Shown here piece by piece: positions 1 through 5,364 of a stretch of 6,122 nucleotides of DNA. The notes under the pieces are model-generated. The model was not told where the DNA came from. It ran no database searches and worked only from the letters and a program-made list of their open reading frames with translations. Source of the DNA: Desulfotomaculum sp. (GTDB lineage Bacteria > Bacillota > Desulfotomaculia > Desulfotomaculales > Ammonificaceae). Position numbers and translations under genes: made by a program. The DNA lies in NCBI GenBank assembly GCA_012961725.1, contig DTYU01000252.1:1-6122 (forward strand), given 5' to 3'. The number at the start of each line of letters is the position of its first letter. Position 1 is the stretch's first letter.

Positions 1-1
1 A

Positions 2-121
2 TTTATTGCTGATATGAGAGACATTACAGAGGAAGATGCAGATGAAATGGAAGCTGCAAAATATGGTCTTTCTTATGTTGCTCTTGATGGAGAAATAGGC
101 TGTATGGTAAATGGTGCTGGT
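2..121 (+). CDS. sucC: Succinyl-CoA ligase (ADP-forming) beta subunit, internal fragment
   Basis: Reading from base 2 gives 40 codons that match the SucC beta subunit just before and through its highly conserved segment (ALDGEIGCMVNGAG; in intact SucC this continues LAMATMD). SucC with SucD interconverts succinyl-CoA and succinate with ADP phosphorylation in the TCA cycle. Neither end is present: the left is cut by the window edge, and on the right similarity stops exactly at the last Gly, after which the frame runs into unrelated residues and a stop. Base composition differs from everything downstream: 34 of the 40 codons end in A or T, against 15 of the first 40 codons of the adjoining aminotransferase. 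It is not a functional gene here and probably comes from a different genome or locus. Identity is by recognised motif only. Confidence 0.8.
113..121. other. Chimeric junction between sucC and aminotransferase
   Basis: The stretch GGTGCTGGT reads as Gly-Ala-Gly in the SucC frame and as Val-Leu-Val (from base 114) in the aminotransferase frame. Both proteins keep good family similarity right up to this stretch, so the two sources overlap by about 8-9 identical bases. Codon style changes sharply at the same point. This is the signature of a microhomology join, from assembly, amplification template switching, or illegitimate recombination. Confidence 0.75.
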
Positions 122-842
122 CGAAGATGCCACCGAGGCGTTAGGTGCCGCGTATAGGGGCCAACCTGTGGGGAGTTTTGGGCTTACGGCTGCGTTCAGC
201 CTGAACCCGGAGGCTATAATCACCGCCGGTTCCGGCGGTCTCGTAGCGACCAGTGACGAGGACACCTGCCGATGGCTGCGGCTCTTTACCGACCGGGGAA
301 TCGTCCGGGACTTCAGGCAGCATGTGCGAAGGGAAGGCCCCTGGCACTACGAGGTACAGGAACTCGGTTACGACTACCGGCCGACCGAGATTCAGGGCGC
401 TTTAGGCCTTGCGCAGTTTAAGAGGCTCGACCGCTTGCTTGAGCGCAGGCGGGAGATCGCAGCACGATACAATGAAGCGTTCGGCTGCCTACCTCATGTG
501 GAAACTCCTCACTCGCTGCCAGACACCGAACCCTCCTGGAATCTTTACGTGCTCAGACTGAAACTCGAGCTGCTCCGGGCAGACCGGCGGGAGATATTCC
601 TTGCGCTGATGGCGGAGAAGATTAATGCAGGCGTGCACCACCTCCCCGTCTACCTTCACCCGCTTTACGGCTGGCTCGGCGACCCGACGGTCTGTACGCT
701 GCACCAGGGCCCCCCGTGTCCGAAGGCCCAGGCGGCATACAAGCGGCTTATCACCCTGCCGCTTTATCCCAAGATGAGCGACGCAGATGTGGACGATGTA
801 ATTGCGGCAGTGCAGCGGGTACTCACCCACTTTGCCCGATAA
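114..842 (+). CDS. DegT/DnrJ/EryC1/StrS family sugar aminotransferase homologue, 5'-truncated, lacks PLP lysine
   Basis: This is the C-terminal two thirds of a PLP fold-type I nucleotide-sugar aminotransferase, closest in my reading to the PseC type that makes 4-amino sugars such as pseudaminic acid precursors. The family is about 370-390 residues, so roughly 130 N-terminal residues are missing. The ATG at 111 belongs to the sucC fragment and is preceded by a TAA in this frame, so it is not a true start. Recognisable parts: LVEDATEALGA with the Asp that holds the PLP ring nitrogen; AFSLNPEAIITAGSGG, the segment that normally carries the Schiff-base lysine (FSFHPxK); GYDYRPTEIQGALGLAQ; VHHLPVYLHPLY; and LPLYPKMSDADVDDVI near the end. 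The lysine position is Ala (213-215), and the usual Asn of GYNYR is Asp. It may be a pseudoenzyme or a changed activity. Being next to flagellar genes suggests a link to flagellin glycan, which is inference only. Confidence 0.8.
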   Translation: MLVEDATEALGAAYRGQPVGSFGLTAAFSLNPEAIITAGSGGLVATSDEDTCRWLRLFTDRGIVRDFRQHVRREGPWHYEVQELGYDYRPTEIQGALGLAQFKRLDRLLERRREIAARYNEAFGCLPHVETPHSLPDTEPSWNLYVLRLKLELLRADRREIFLALMAEKINAGVHHLPVYLHPLYGWLGDPTVCTLHQGPPCPKAQAAYKRLITLPLYPKMSDADVDDVIAAVQRVLTHFAR

Positions 843-1075
843 TCGAAATTCGTTCGTCATTATTCGGACGTTTCACCCTCCCAATAGCTTATCATTCGTT
901 CCCCCCTTATCACCTGGGGTTATCTTCACAAACCATGATCATGAACCTGGCCGGCTTTGGCGATGCCACAGGCGGTCATGATACAGTCTCCATCAGGAGC
1001 TAAACCCTTGCTGTGTCATCGAATATTTCAAGCACAAGACAATGGTCATGGTTAAGAAAACGTATGTGGGTGTCG

Positions 1076-1100
1076 AAAAATAATATGACATATTATATTT
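1076..1100. promoter_or_regulatory. AT-rich palindrome, candidate operator
   Basis: TAATATG and CATATTA form perfect seven-base arms around a single A (1081-1095), extended by one more pair (1080/1096) and, after a mismatch, by three A-T pairs at 1076-1078 and 1098-1100. The identical pentamer TGTCG flanks it directly on both sides (1071-1075 and 1101-1105). The size and symmetry suit a dimeric repressor or activator site. It sits about 175 bases before flgB. No specific regulator can be named. Confidence 0.4.
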
Positions 1101-1196
1101 TGTCGCTCAGGCTTTTGGGCTGCCGTTCCTTCCTGAGATAAATGTGCTATTTCTGGCAGAAACCCCCCTATCTATGCAGGAATTGGCTAATTGATG

Positions 1197-1202
1197 TATA
1201 AT
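1197..1202 (+). promoter_or_regulatory. Possible -10 box of a housekeeping-type promoter for the flagellar operon
   Basis: A perfect TATAAT lies 66 bases before the flgB start, in AT-rich sequence. No convincing -35 hexamer sits 16-18 bases upstream: TTGGCT at 1183-1188 is only 8 bases away. It would have to work as a -35-weak promoter. A second, weaker possibility is a sigma-D/sigma-28 type site: TAAA at 1001-1004, 14 bases, then TCGAATAT at 1019-1026 (5 of 8 against GCCGATAT). Confidence 0.3.
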
Positions 1203-1268
1203 AATATTGAAATAGGTCGGAACTTGTCGAATGTTGGTGCTCGGGTTGAACGGGAGGTGGTTCAGTAA

Positions 1269-1669
1269 ATGAGTATCTTTAACGATTCGGTCAAGACCGC
1301 GCTTGTGAAAGCCTAAATGCTTCTGCACTGCGGCAGCGCGTTATCGCCGATAACATAGCCAACGTTGACACGCCGGGATTCAAGAAATCTGTCGTCCGTT
1401 TTGAAGATTCACTCAAAAGGGCTCTAAGAACCGGTGCCTTGCCGCTGAAGGTATCAGATCCCCGCCACATAACCGTAAACGATTTATCTTCCCTAGAACC
1501 AAAAGTAGAGCGGGCTGAAACAACTGCCCTGCGTACCGACGGCAACAATGTCGATGTTGAGGAAGAGATGGTCAGCCTGGTGACCAATACCATCACATAC
1601 CAGGCGGCGGCGCGTTTTCTCAGCGGGAAGTATTCCAAACTGAGGCATGTAATCTCTGGGGGAAGGTAG
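1269..1669 (+). pseudogene. flgB: Flagellar basal-body rod protein FlgB, frameshifted as read
   Basis: FlgB is a proximal rod subunit exported through the flagellar type III apparatus. The ATG at 1269 has the Shine-Dalgarno GGGAGG at 1252-1257 and opens with MSIFNDSVKTALVKA, a typical FlgB start, then hits TAA at codon 16 (1314-1316). In another frame the protein continues at once with LNASALRQRVIADNIANVDTPGFKK, the hallmark flagellar rod N-terminal motif, through DGNNVDVEEEMVSLVTNTITYQAAARF to a TAG at 1667-1669. Restoring one C in the GCCTAA stretch (about 1312-1313) would give Lys-Ala-Leu-Asn and one continuous protein of about 133 residues, normal for FlgB. The lesion is therefore a single-base deletion or a base-calling error. 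The downstream part shows no other damage. flgC begins 10 bases later. Confidence 0.88.
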
Positions 1670-1679
1670 GTGAAGCAAG

Positions 1680-2099
1680 ATGCGTCTTTTTGATACTTTT
1701 GCGATCAGCGGTTCCGGTTTGACGAGCCAGCGGCTGCGTCTCGACCTCATCGCAAATAACATCGCCAACGTCCACACTACGCGCACCCCTCATGGATGAC
1801 CGTATCGGCGTCTGGTGCCGGTCTTTGCCCAGCGGCTTGCCGAGGCCGGGGGCGAGTCGGCCGGGAAAGGGGTAGTGGTGGCGGCGATCCTCCAGGACGA
1901 AAGGACACCTGCCCGAGTGGTCTATGAGCCGAGTCACCCGGATGCGGACGAGGAAGGGTTTGTACACTACCCGAACGTGAACGTGGCGGACGAGATGGTG
2001 GATATGATCGGCGCCACCCGGGCCTATGAGGCAAATGCGACCGTAATCGAGGCGGCGAAGGCGCTCTGTGAGAAGGCCTTGGAGATAGGCAGAGGATAA
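1680..2099 (+). pseudogene. flgC: Flagellar basal-body rod protein FlgC, with in-frame TGA as read
   Basis: FlgC is the second proximal rod protein of the operon. The ATG at 1680 follows a weak AGGTGA (1668-1673). The N-terminus MRLFDTFAISGSGLTSQRLR and the motif IANNIANVHTTRTPHG are typical of clostridial FlgC. Codon 40 (1797-1799) is TGA, where relatives mostly read Gly before PYRR. The same frame then continues with PYRRLVPVFAQRL, VVYEPSHPDADEEGFVHYPNVNVADEMVDMIGATRAYEANATVIEAAKAL and a TAA at 2097-2099. With the TGA read as an amino acid the product would be 139 residues, about normal. A single-base change from GGA or CGA would explain it. GTG at 1815 could only restart a protein without the rod N-terminal helix. 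fliE starts 14 bases downstream. Confidence 0.88.
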
Positions 2100-2113
2100 A
2101 GGACGGGGATTCA

Positions 2114-2398
2114 ATGGAGGTCACCAGAGCCGGGTTGAGCATGCTGCTCCCGGAAGCGAAGGCGGGGCAAGATAGCACGGCTGCCTTCGGAGAAGTGTTA
2201 AACCGGATGGTTAACGAGGTGAACGCCGCGCAGGTAAGGGCAAATGAGGCGGTAAAAGGGTTTTTGACCGGTGAGGTTCAGGATCTGCATGAGGTTATTA
2301 TCGCCGGGGAGGAAGCAAGGTTGATGCTGGAGCTGACTGTCCAGGTGCGCAACAAACTTGTGGAAGCGTATCAGGAGATTTCACGCATGCAGATTTAG
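2114..2398 (+). CDS. fliE: Flagellar hook-basal body complex protein FliE
   Basis: FliE is a small exported protein that anchors the rod to the FliF MS ring. The 94-residue product is near the usual 95-105. The conserved C-terminal half is clear: GEVQDLHEVIIAGEEARLMLELTVQVRNKLVEAYQEISRMQI, matching the family pattern DLHEVMIA...LTVQVRNKxVEAYQEIMRMQ. The N-terminal 20 residues are variable, as in other FliE proteins. The ATG at 2114 is preceded by AAAGGA at 2098-2103 overlapping the flgC stop region, with GGGG closer in, so translation may be coupled to flgC. The reading frame is intact, unlike flgB and flgC just upstream. After its TAG the operon is interrupted by a 353-base repeat-bearing gap. 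Confidence 0.93.
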   Translation: MEVTRAGLSMLLPEAKAGQDSTAAFGEVLNRMVNEVNAAQVRANEAVKGFLTGEVQDLHEVIIAGEEARLMLELTVQVRNKLVEAYQEISRMQI

Positions 2399-2502
2399 GT
2401 TTTCTCAGAAGCAATCGGGAAACTTGGCAGAAAGTTAGCGGAAAATAACTGACTCTTGAAGAGGCCGGGGATAGAGAAAAGGGCCCGGCACCTGTGAAAA
2501 AA

Positions 2503-2583
2503 GGAAATCGTTGTAAGCGGTTTCCTTATGAGTCTCTGTCGTAGAAATAGTCCGACGTTCAAGGTTCAAAGTTCAAGGTCAAG
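2503..2583 (+). repeat. Compound repeat copy 1: hairpin and GTTCAAR heptamers
   Basis: The arms GGAAATCG (2503-2510) and CGGTTTCC (2518-2525) form a hairpin with one G-T wobble. It is a diverged copy of the perfect hairpin at 2596. It is followed, after one TCCGACG unit at 2551-2557, by three heptamers GTTCAAG, GTTCAAA, GTTCAAG and a shortened GTCAAG (2557-2583). Confidence 0.7.
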
Positions 2584-2595
2584 ATGATAAAGAGA

Positions 2596-2660
2596 GGAAA
2601 TCGCGTAAGCGATTTCCTACAAGCATCAAACATCCGACGTCTGACTTCTGACATCCGAAG
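2596..2660 (+). repeat. Compound repeat copy 2: perfect hairpin with TCYGACN heptamers
   Basis: GGAAATCGC (2596-2604) and GCGATTTCC (2609-2617) pair perfectly over nine bases around the loop GTAA, a GNRA-type tetraloop if transcribed. After a 15-base spacer come four heptamers, TCCGACG, TCTGACT, TCTGACA and TCCGAAG (2633-2660). The seventh base varies freely, while the first six are nearly constant. Confidence 0.8.
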
Positions 2661-2671
2661 ATATTTAAGTG

Positions 2672-2732
2672 GGAAATCGTAAAACGATTTCCTACAAACA
2701 TCTGACCTCTGACGTCTGACCTCTGACATCTG
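2672..2732 (+). repeat. Compound repeat copy 3: hairpin with TCTGACN heptamers
   Basis: GGAAATCGT (2672-2680) and ACGATTTCC (2684-2692) pair perfectly over nine bases with a three-base AAA loop (or eight pairs with a five-base loop). After the spacer TACAAACA there are four complete heptamers TCTGACC, TCTGACG, TCTGACC, TCTGACA and a partial TCTG (2701-2732). The copy ends five bases before the AGGGGG of the fliF ribosome binding site. Confidence 0.8.
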
Positions 2733-2751
2733 TTTTAGGGGGTAGGTGCAG

Positions 2752-4261
2752 GTGAACCCGCGGGAGGCGCTGGCTGAGCTTAGGGGTCGCTGGCGGGGCT
2801 TCAGCGCGACGCAAAAAGCCGCTGTGGTGGGGGCGGGTGCCGGACTGATTGCGGCCGTCTTCTATATTTAACACCATATTGGTTCAGCTCAGCTATGCAC
2901 CGCTCTTTAAAGGGTTGAGCGCAGAAGACGCTGGGGCGATCGTTCAAAAGCTTGAGGAGATGAAGGTTCCATACCGTTTAACGGATGGGGGAACCACCAT
3001 TGTAGTGCCGAAGGGGGAGGTTTACAGGACCCGGGCGAACTTAGCGGCGGGCGGTGCACTTTCAGGAAGCGGCAGCGGGTTTGAGCTCTTTGACAAGAGC
3101 AGGTTGGGAGTCACCGATTTTGAACAGCAGGTCAATTACCAGCGGGCGCTCCAGGAGGAACTGCGGCGGACGATTGTCCAGCTTGCCGAGGTCGAGCAGG
3201 CGCGGGTGCACTTGGTTATTCCCCGTAAGAGCGTCTTTGTCGAGGAGCAGCAGAAGCCATCGGCTTCAATAGCGGTCAAACTGAAGCCGCTGGCCCGCTT
3301 GAAGCCTGAGCAGGTGGAGGGTATAGTGGCGCTGGTCTGCGGCGGGGTCGAGGGGCTGAAACCGGAAGACGTCCACGTCATTGACATGGCCGGCAATGTT
3401 CTAAGCGATGTGGTTTCGGATGGTACCCAAGCCCGGGCCGTTAAGACGCAGCAGGATCTCCGGCGCGCTTACGAACGGGAACTTGAAAGAAGAATAACGG
3501 CGGTGTTGGCTAAGATCTCCGGTCCGGATAAAGCGGTAGCTATGGTAAGTGCCGATTTCGACTTCAGCCAGCGGGAGACGGTGACCACCATAGCTTACGG
3601 CGAACCGGTGATATTGAGCGAGCAGACGCTTACCGAACAAAACGGCGGGGGCACAGCTGCGGGAGTCCCGGGCACCGGCTCGAACTTGGTGCCGACGTAT
3701 CCGGCGGGCACGAACGGAGGCGACGGTTACTCGCGGCAGGAGGTGACCCGGAACTACCAGGTCGGCCAGCGGCAGGAAAAGGTGATTGAGGTCCCGGGAA
3801 GACTCAGGCGTCTTGCGACGTCGGTGGTGGTTGATGCCCAGTTAAACCAGGCTACTATCCAGCGCATCGAGGACGTAGTGGCGGGTGCAATCGGCTATAG
3901 TGCCGAGCGCGGTGACGAGATTCAGGTCGCAAGCATGGCCTTCGACAAAAGCTACCAAAAAAAGTTAGAGGCGGAGATGGCGGCGGCCGAGGCCAAAGCG
4001 GCAAAGGAGGCGCGGCGAGAGCAGATCCTGACGCTGATCAAGCAAGGAGTGATCGGGTTTGCGGTAGTGGTCTTCCTGCTCCTTTTCATCCGGTGGCTGG
4101 GACGGATCAAGCCGGCGGCGCCTAAGATCGAGGAGGTCATTCCTGTCCAGGTAGGACCGCAGCCTAAGGTAGATGAGCGCTATGTACAGATCAAGGAGAC
4201 GGCGCAGAAAAAGCCAGAAGAGGTGGCAGATGTGATCCGCCTGTGGCTTGCTGAGGAGTAA
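2752..4261 (+). pseudogene. fliF: Flagellar MS-ring protein FliF, frameshifted near the N-terminus as read
   Basis: FliF forms the membrane-embedded MS ring that houses the export gate and carries FliG. GTG at 2752 with the Shine-Dalgarno AGGGGG/TAGGTG (2737-2748) begins MNPREALAELRGRWRGFSATQ, then a first membrane helix (AAVVGAGAGLIAAVFY), and stops at TAA in codon 40 (2869-2871). Another frame takes over from about 2863 with VQLSYAPLFKGLSAEDAGAI and runs to 4261. One extra base at about 2855-2870 explains this, and the repaired product would be about 502 residues, normal for FliF. The rest is intact: ring-building domains with YRLTDGGTTIVVP and ARVHLVIPRKSVFV, then NYQVGQRQEKVIEVPGR, a second membrane helix (VIGFAVVVFLLLFIRWLG), and the FliG-binding tail KKPEEVADVIRLWLAEE. 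Without repair the first helix is separated from the ring domains. Confidence 0.9.
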
Positions 4262-4282
4262 ACAGCGACAGGCGCAAGAAGA

Positions 4283-4334
4283 GGAAACCGCCCTAAGCGA
4301 TTTCCTGTAAACGTCCGACTTCTGACTTCCGATC
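4283..4334 (+). repeat. Compound repeat copy 4, between fliF and fliG
   Basis: GGAAACCGC (4283-4291) and GCGATTTCC (4297-4305) form a nine-base stem with one C/A mismatch and the loop CCTAA. After TGTAAACG come TCCGACT, TCTGACT and TCCGATC (4314-4334). It is the same element as in the fliE-fliF gap, more diverged. It ends seven bases before the GGGGGTGG of fliG (4342-4349). The hairpin has no T run, so it is not a standard terminator. Confidence 0.75.
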
Positions 4335-4353
4335 TGTTGATGGGGGTGGAAGT

Positions 4354-5364
4354 ATGACAGAACCAAGGTTAAAAGGGTTACAAAAATCGGCGATTCTGCT
4401 TCTAACATCAGGGGCGGAGTTGTCAGCTAAGGTTTTGAAACAGCGTTTCCCCGAGGCGGAGATCGAGCGTATCACCTATACCATATCGAATCTCGGGCGG
4501 GTTCCCGAAGAGGTGCGCGATAGCGTTCTTGATGAGTTTATCGAACTCCAACAGGTGCGCTCCCACATCGTTCAGGGCGGTGTAAAGCATGCCAGAGAGA
4601 TCTTAGAGCGGGCAGTTGGCCCCCACAAGGCGGATGAGATCATCAAGCGCTTGACCCAGACGGCAGCGATCCTTCCGTTCAGTTCACTCAGGAAGACGGA
4701 TCCAAAGCACCTGTTAACTTTTATCCGGGATGAGCACCCGCAGACGATCGCGCTCGTGCTGTCGTACCTTGATCCTTCGCAGTCTGCAGCGATTCTCTCA
4801 GCACTGCCTCAGGAGACGCAAACGGAGATCGCTAAGCGGATCGCCATGATGGAAAGGACTTCCCCCGAGGTCGTACACGAGATACAGCGTGTCCTTGAAC
4901 ACAAAATAATGAATATGATCCCCGTGGAGCAAACCCAGGCCGGCATGGTCGAATCGCTGGTAAACATTTTAAATATGGTGGACCGGGCGACAGAGAAAAG
5001 CATACTTGAGGAATTGGAAAACGAAGACCCCAGCCTGGCGGACGAGGTCCGCAAGCGGATGTTCGTGTTCGAGGACATCGTCAAGCTCGACGACACCTCG
5101 ATCCAGCGGATCTTGCGGGAGGTCAATACCAAGGACCTTGCCGTGGCGCTGCGGGGCGCTACGGAGGAGGTCAAGAACCGTATCTTCAGAAACATGTCCC
5201 ACCGCGCGGGCAAGATGTTAAAAGACGAACTGGAATTTATGGGTCCGGTGCGTCTCAGACAGGTGGAAGAGGCGCAGCAGAAGATCGTCAAGGTTATTCG
5301 TGCCTTAGAAGAGGCTGGCGAAATCATTATCGCACGGGGTGGCGAAGATGCCCTCGTCTTGTAG
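4354..5364 (+). CDS. fliG: Flagellar motor switch protein FliG
   Basis: FliG sits on the cytoplasmic face of the MS ring, binds FliF by its N-terminal domain and FliM by its middle domain, and generates torque with the stator through C-terminal charged helices. The 336-residue protein is full length. The N-terminal domain opens with KGLQKSAILLL. The middle-domain EHPQT motif is at residues 127-131, MFVF at 236-239, and the C-terminal torque region includes DLAVALRGATEEVKNRIFRNMS and GPVRLRQVEEAQQKIV, ending in GEIIIARGGEDALVL. The ATG at 4354 has a strong GGGGGTGG four bases upstream. The 92-base gap from fliF is filled by a repeat copy. The reading frame is undamaged. The end overlaps the start of fliH by 17 bases, indicating translational coupling. 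Confidence 0.96.
   Translation: MTEPRLKGLQKSAILLLTSGAELSAKVLKQRFPEAEIERITYTISNLGRVPEEVRDSVLDEFIELQQVRSHIVQGGVKHAREILERAVGPHKADEIIKRLTQTAAILPFSSLRKTDPKHLLTFIRDEHPQTIALVLSYLDPSQSAAILSALPQETQTEIAKRIAMMERTSPEVVHEIQRVLEHKIMNMIPVEQTQAGMVESLVNILNMVDRATEKSILEELENEDPSLADEVRKRMFVFEDIVKLDDTSIQRILREVNTKDLAVALRGATEEVKNRIFRNMSHRAGKMLKDELEFMGPVRLRQVEEAQQKIVKVIRALEEAGEIIIARGGEDALVL

Larger units (their letters stand above)
843..1268. other. Gene-poor leader region upstream of the flagellar operon
   Basis: I recognise no protein or RNA gene in these 426 bases. It becomes AT-rich after about 1020. It contains a loose inverted repeat ATCATGA/TCATGAT (938-944 and 976-982), a strong AT palindrome at 1080-1096, a six-base inverted pair CTCAGG/CCTGAG (1106-1111, 1132-1137), and a TATAAT box at 1197-1202. 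I searched by eye for a c-di-GMP riboswitch, common before motility operons, and did not find its conserved core. No hairpin followed by a T run is visible after the aminotransferase stop. Confidence 0.6.
2399..2751. other. Repeat-bearing gap between fliE and fliF
   Basis: In related operons fliE and fliF are usually close together. Here 353 bases separate them, with no recognisable gene. The first 100 bases are featureless apart from a six-base stem GCCGGG/CCCGGC (2464-2469, 2484-2489) with no T run, so it is not a normal terminator. From 2503 to 2732 the gap is filled by three hairpins and heptamer runs, described separately. The fliF Shine-Dalgarno follows immediately at 2737-2748. Confidence 0.75.

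Noticed and set aside
837..866. Terminator after the aminotransferase (CGATAAT/ATTATTCG).
   Set aside because: The pairing needs a bulge, is A/T-dominated, and is not followed by a T run.
716..1003. A separate small protein gene overlapping the aminotransferase end.
   Set aside because: Much of it lies in another frame of the aminotransferase, it lacks a ribosome binding site, and the non-overlapping part shows no recognisable protein features.
1797..1799. TGA as a recoded sense codon (Gly as in some candidate phyla, or Trp); no intact gene here ends in TGA.
   Set aside because: Only one in-frame TGA is needed across all genes of the window, while TGG and GGN codons are used normally. A recoded genome would show many. 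Lack of TGA stops among seven genes is too small a sample.
1797..1830. Selenocysteine insertion at the flgC TGA: a GGTCT lies 20 bases downstream, near the distance seen in bacterial SECIS elements.
   Set aside because: The flanking stem is poor (only interrupted two-base pairings), FlgC is not a redox protein, and relatives do not carry Cys at this position.
2464..2489. Intrinsic terminator after fliE (GCCGGG/CCCGGC stem).
   Set aside because: Only six pairs with a 14-base loop and no following T run on either strand; the operon clearly continues.
2503..2732. CRISPR array, because of regularly spaced palindromic repeats.
   Set aside because: The repeats are few and imperfect, spacing is irregular, and the intervening sequence is itself repetitive heptamer; no cas gene is present.
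2849..4261. A shorter fliF starting at TTG 2849.
   Set aside because: No ribosome binding site precedes it, and it would remove the first membrane helix needed for the MS ring. A frameshift in the longer gene explains the data better.
4809..5327. Long antisense open frames opposite fliG, and similar ones opposite fliH (5548-6048).
   Set aside because: They mirror the codon bias of well-identified plus-strand genes and their translations are low-complexity Ser/Arg-rich, typical of shadows.
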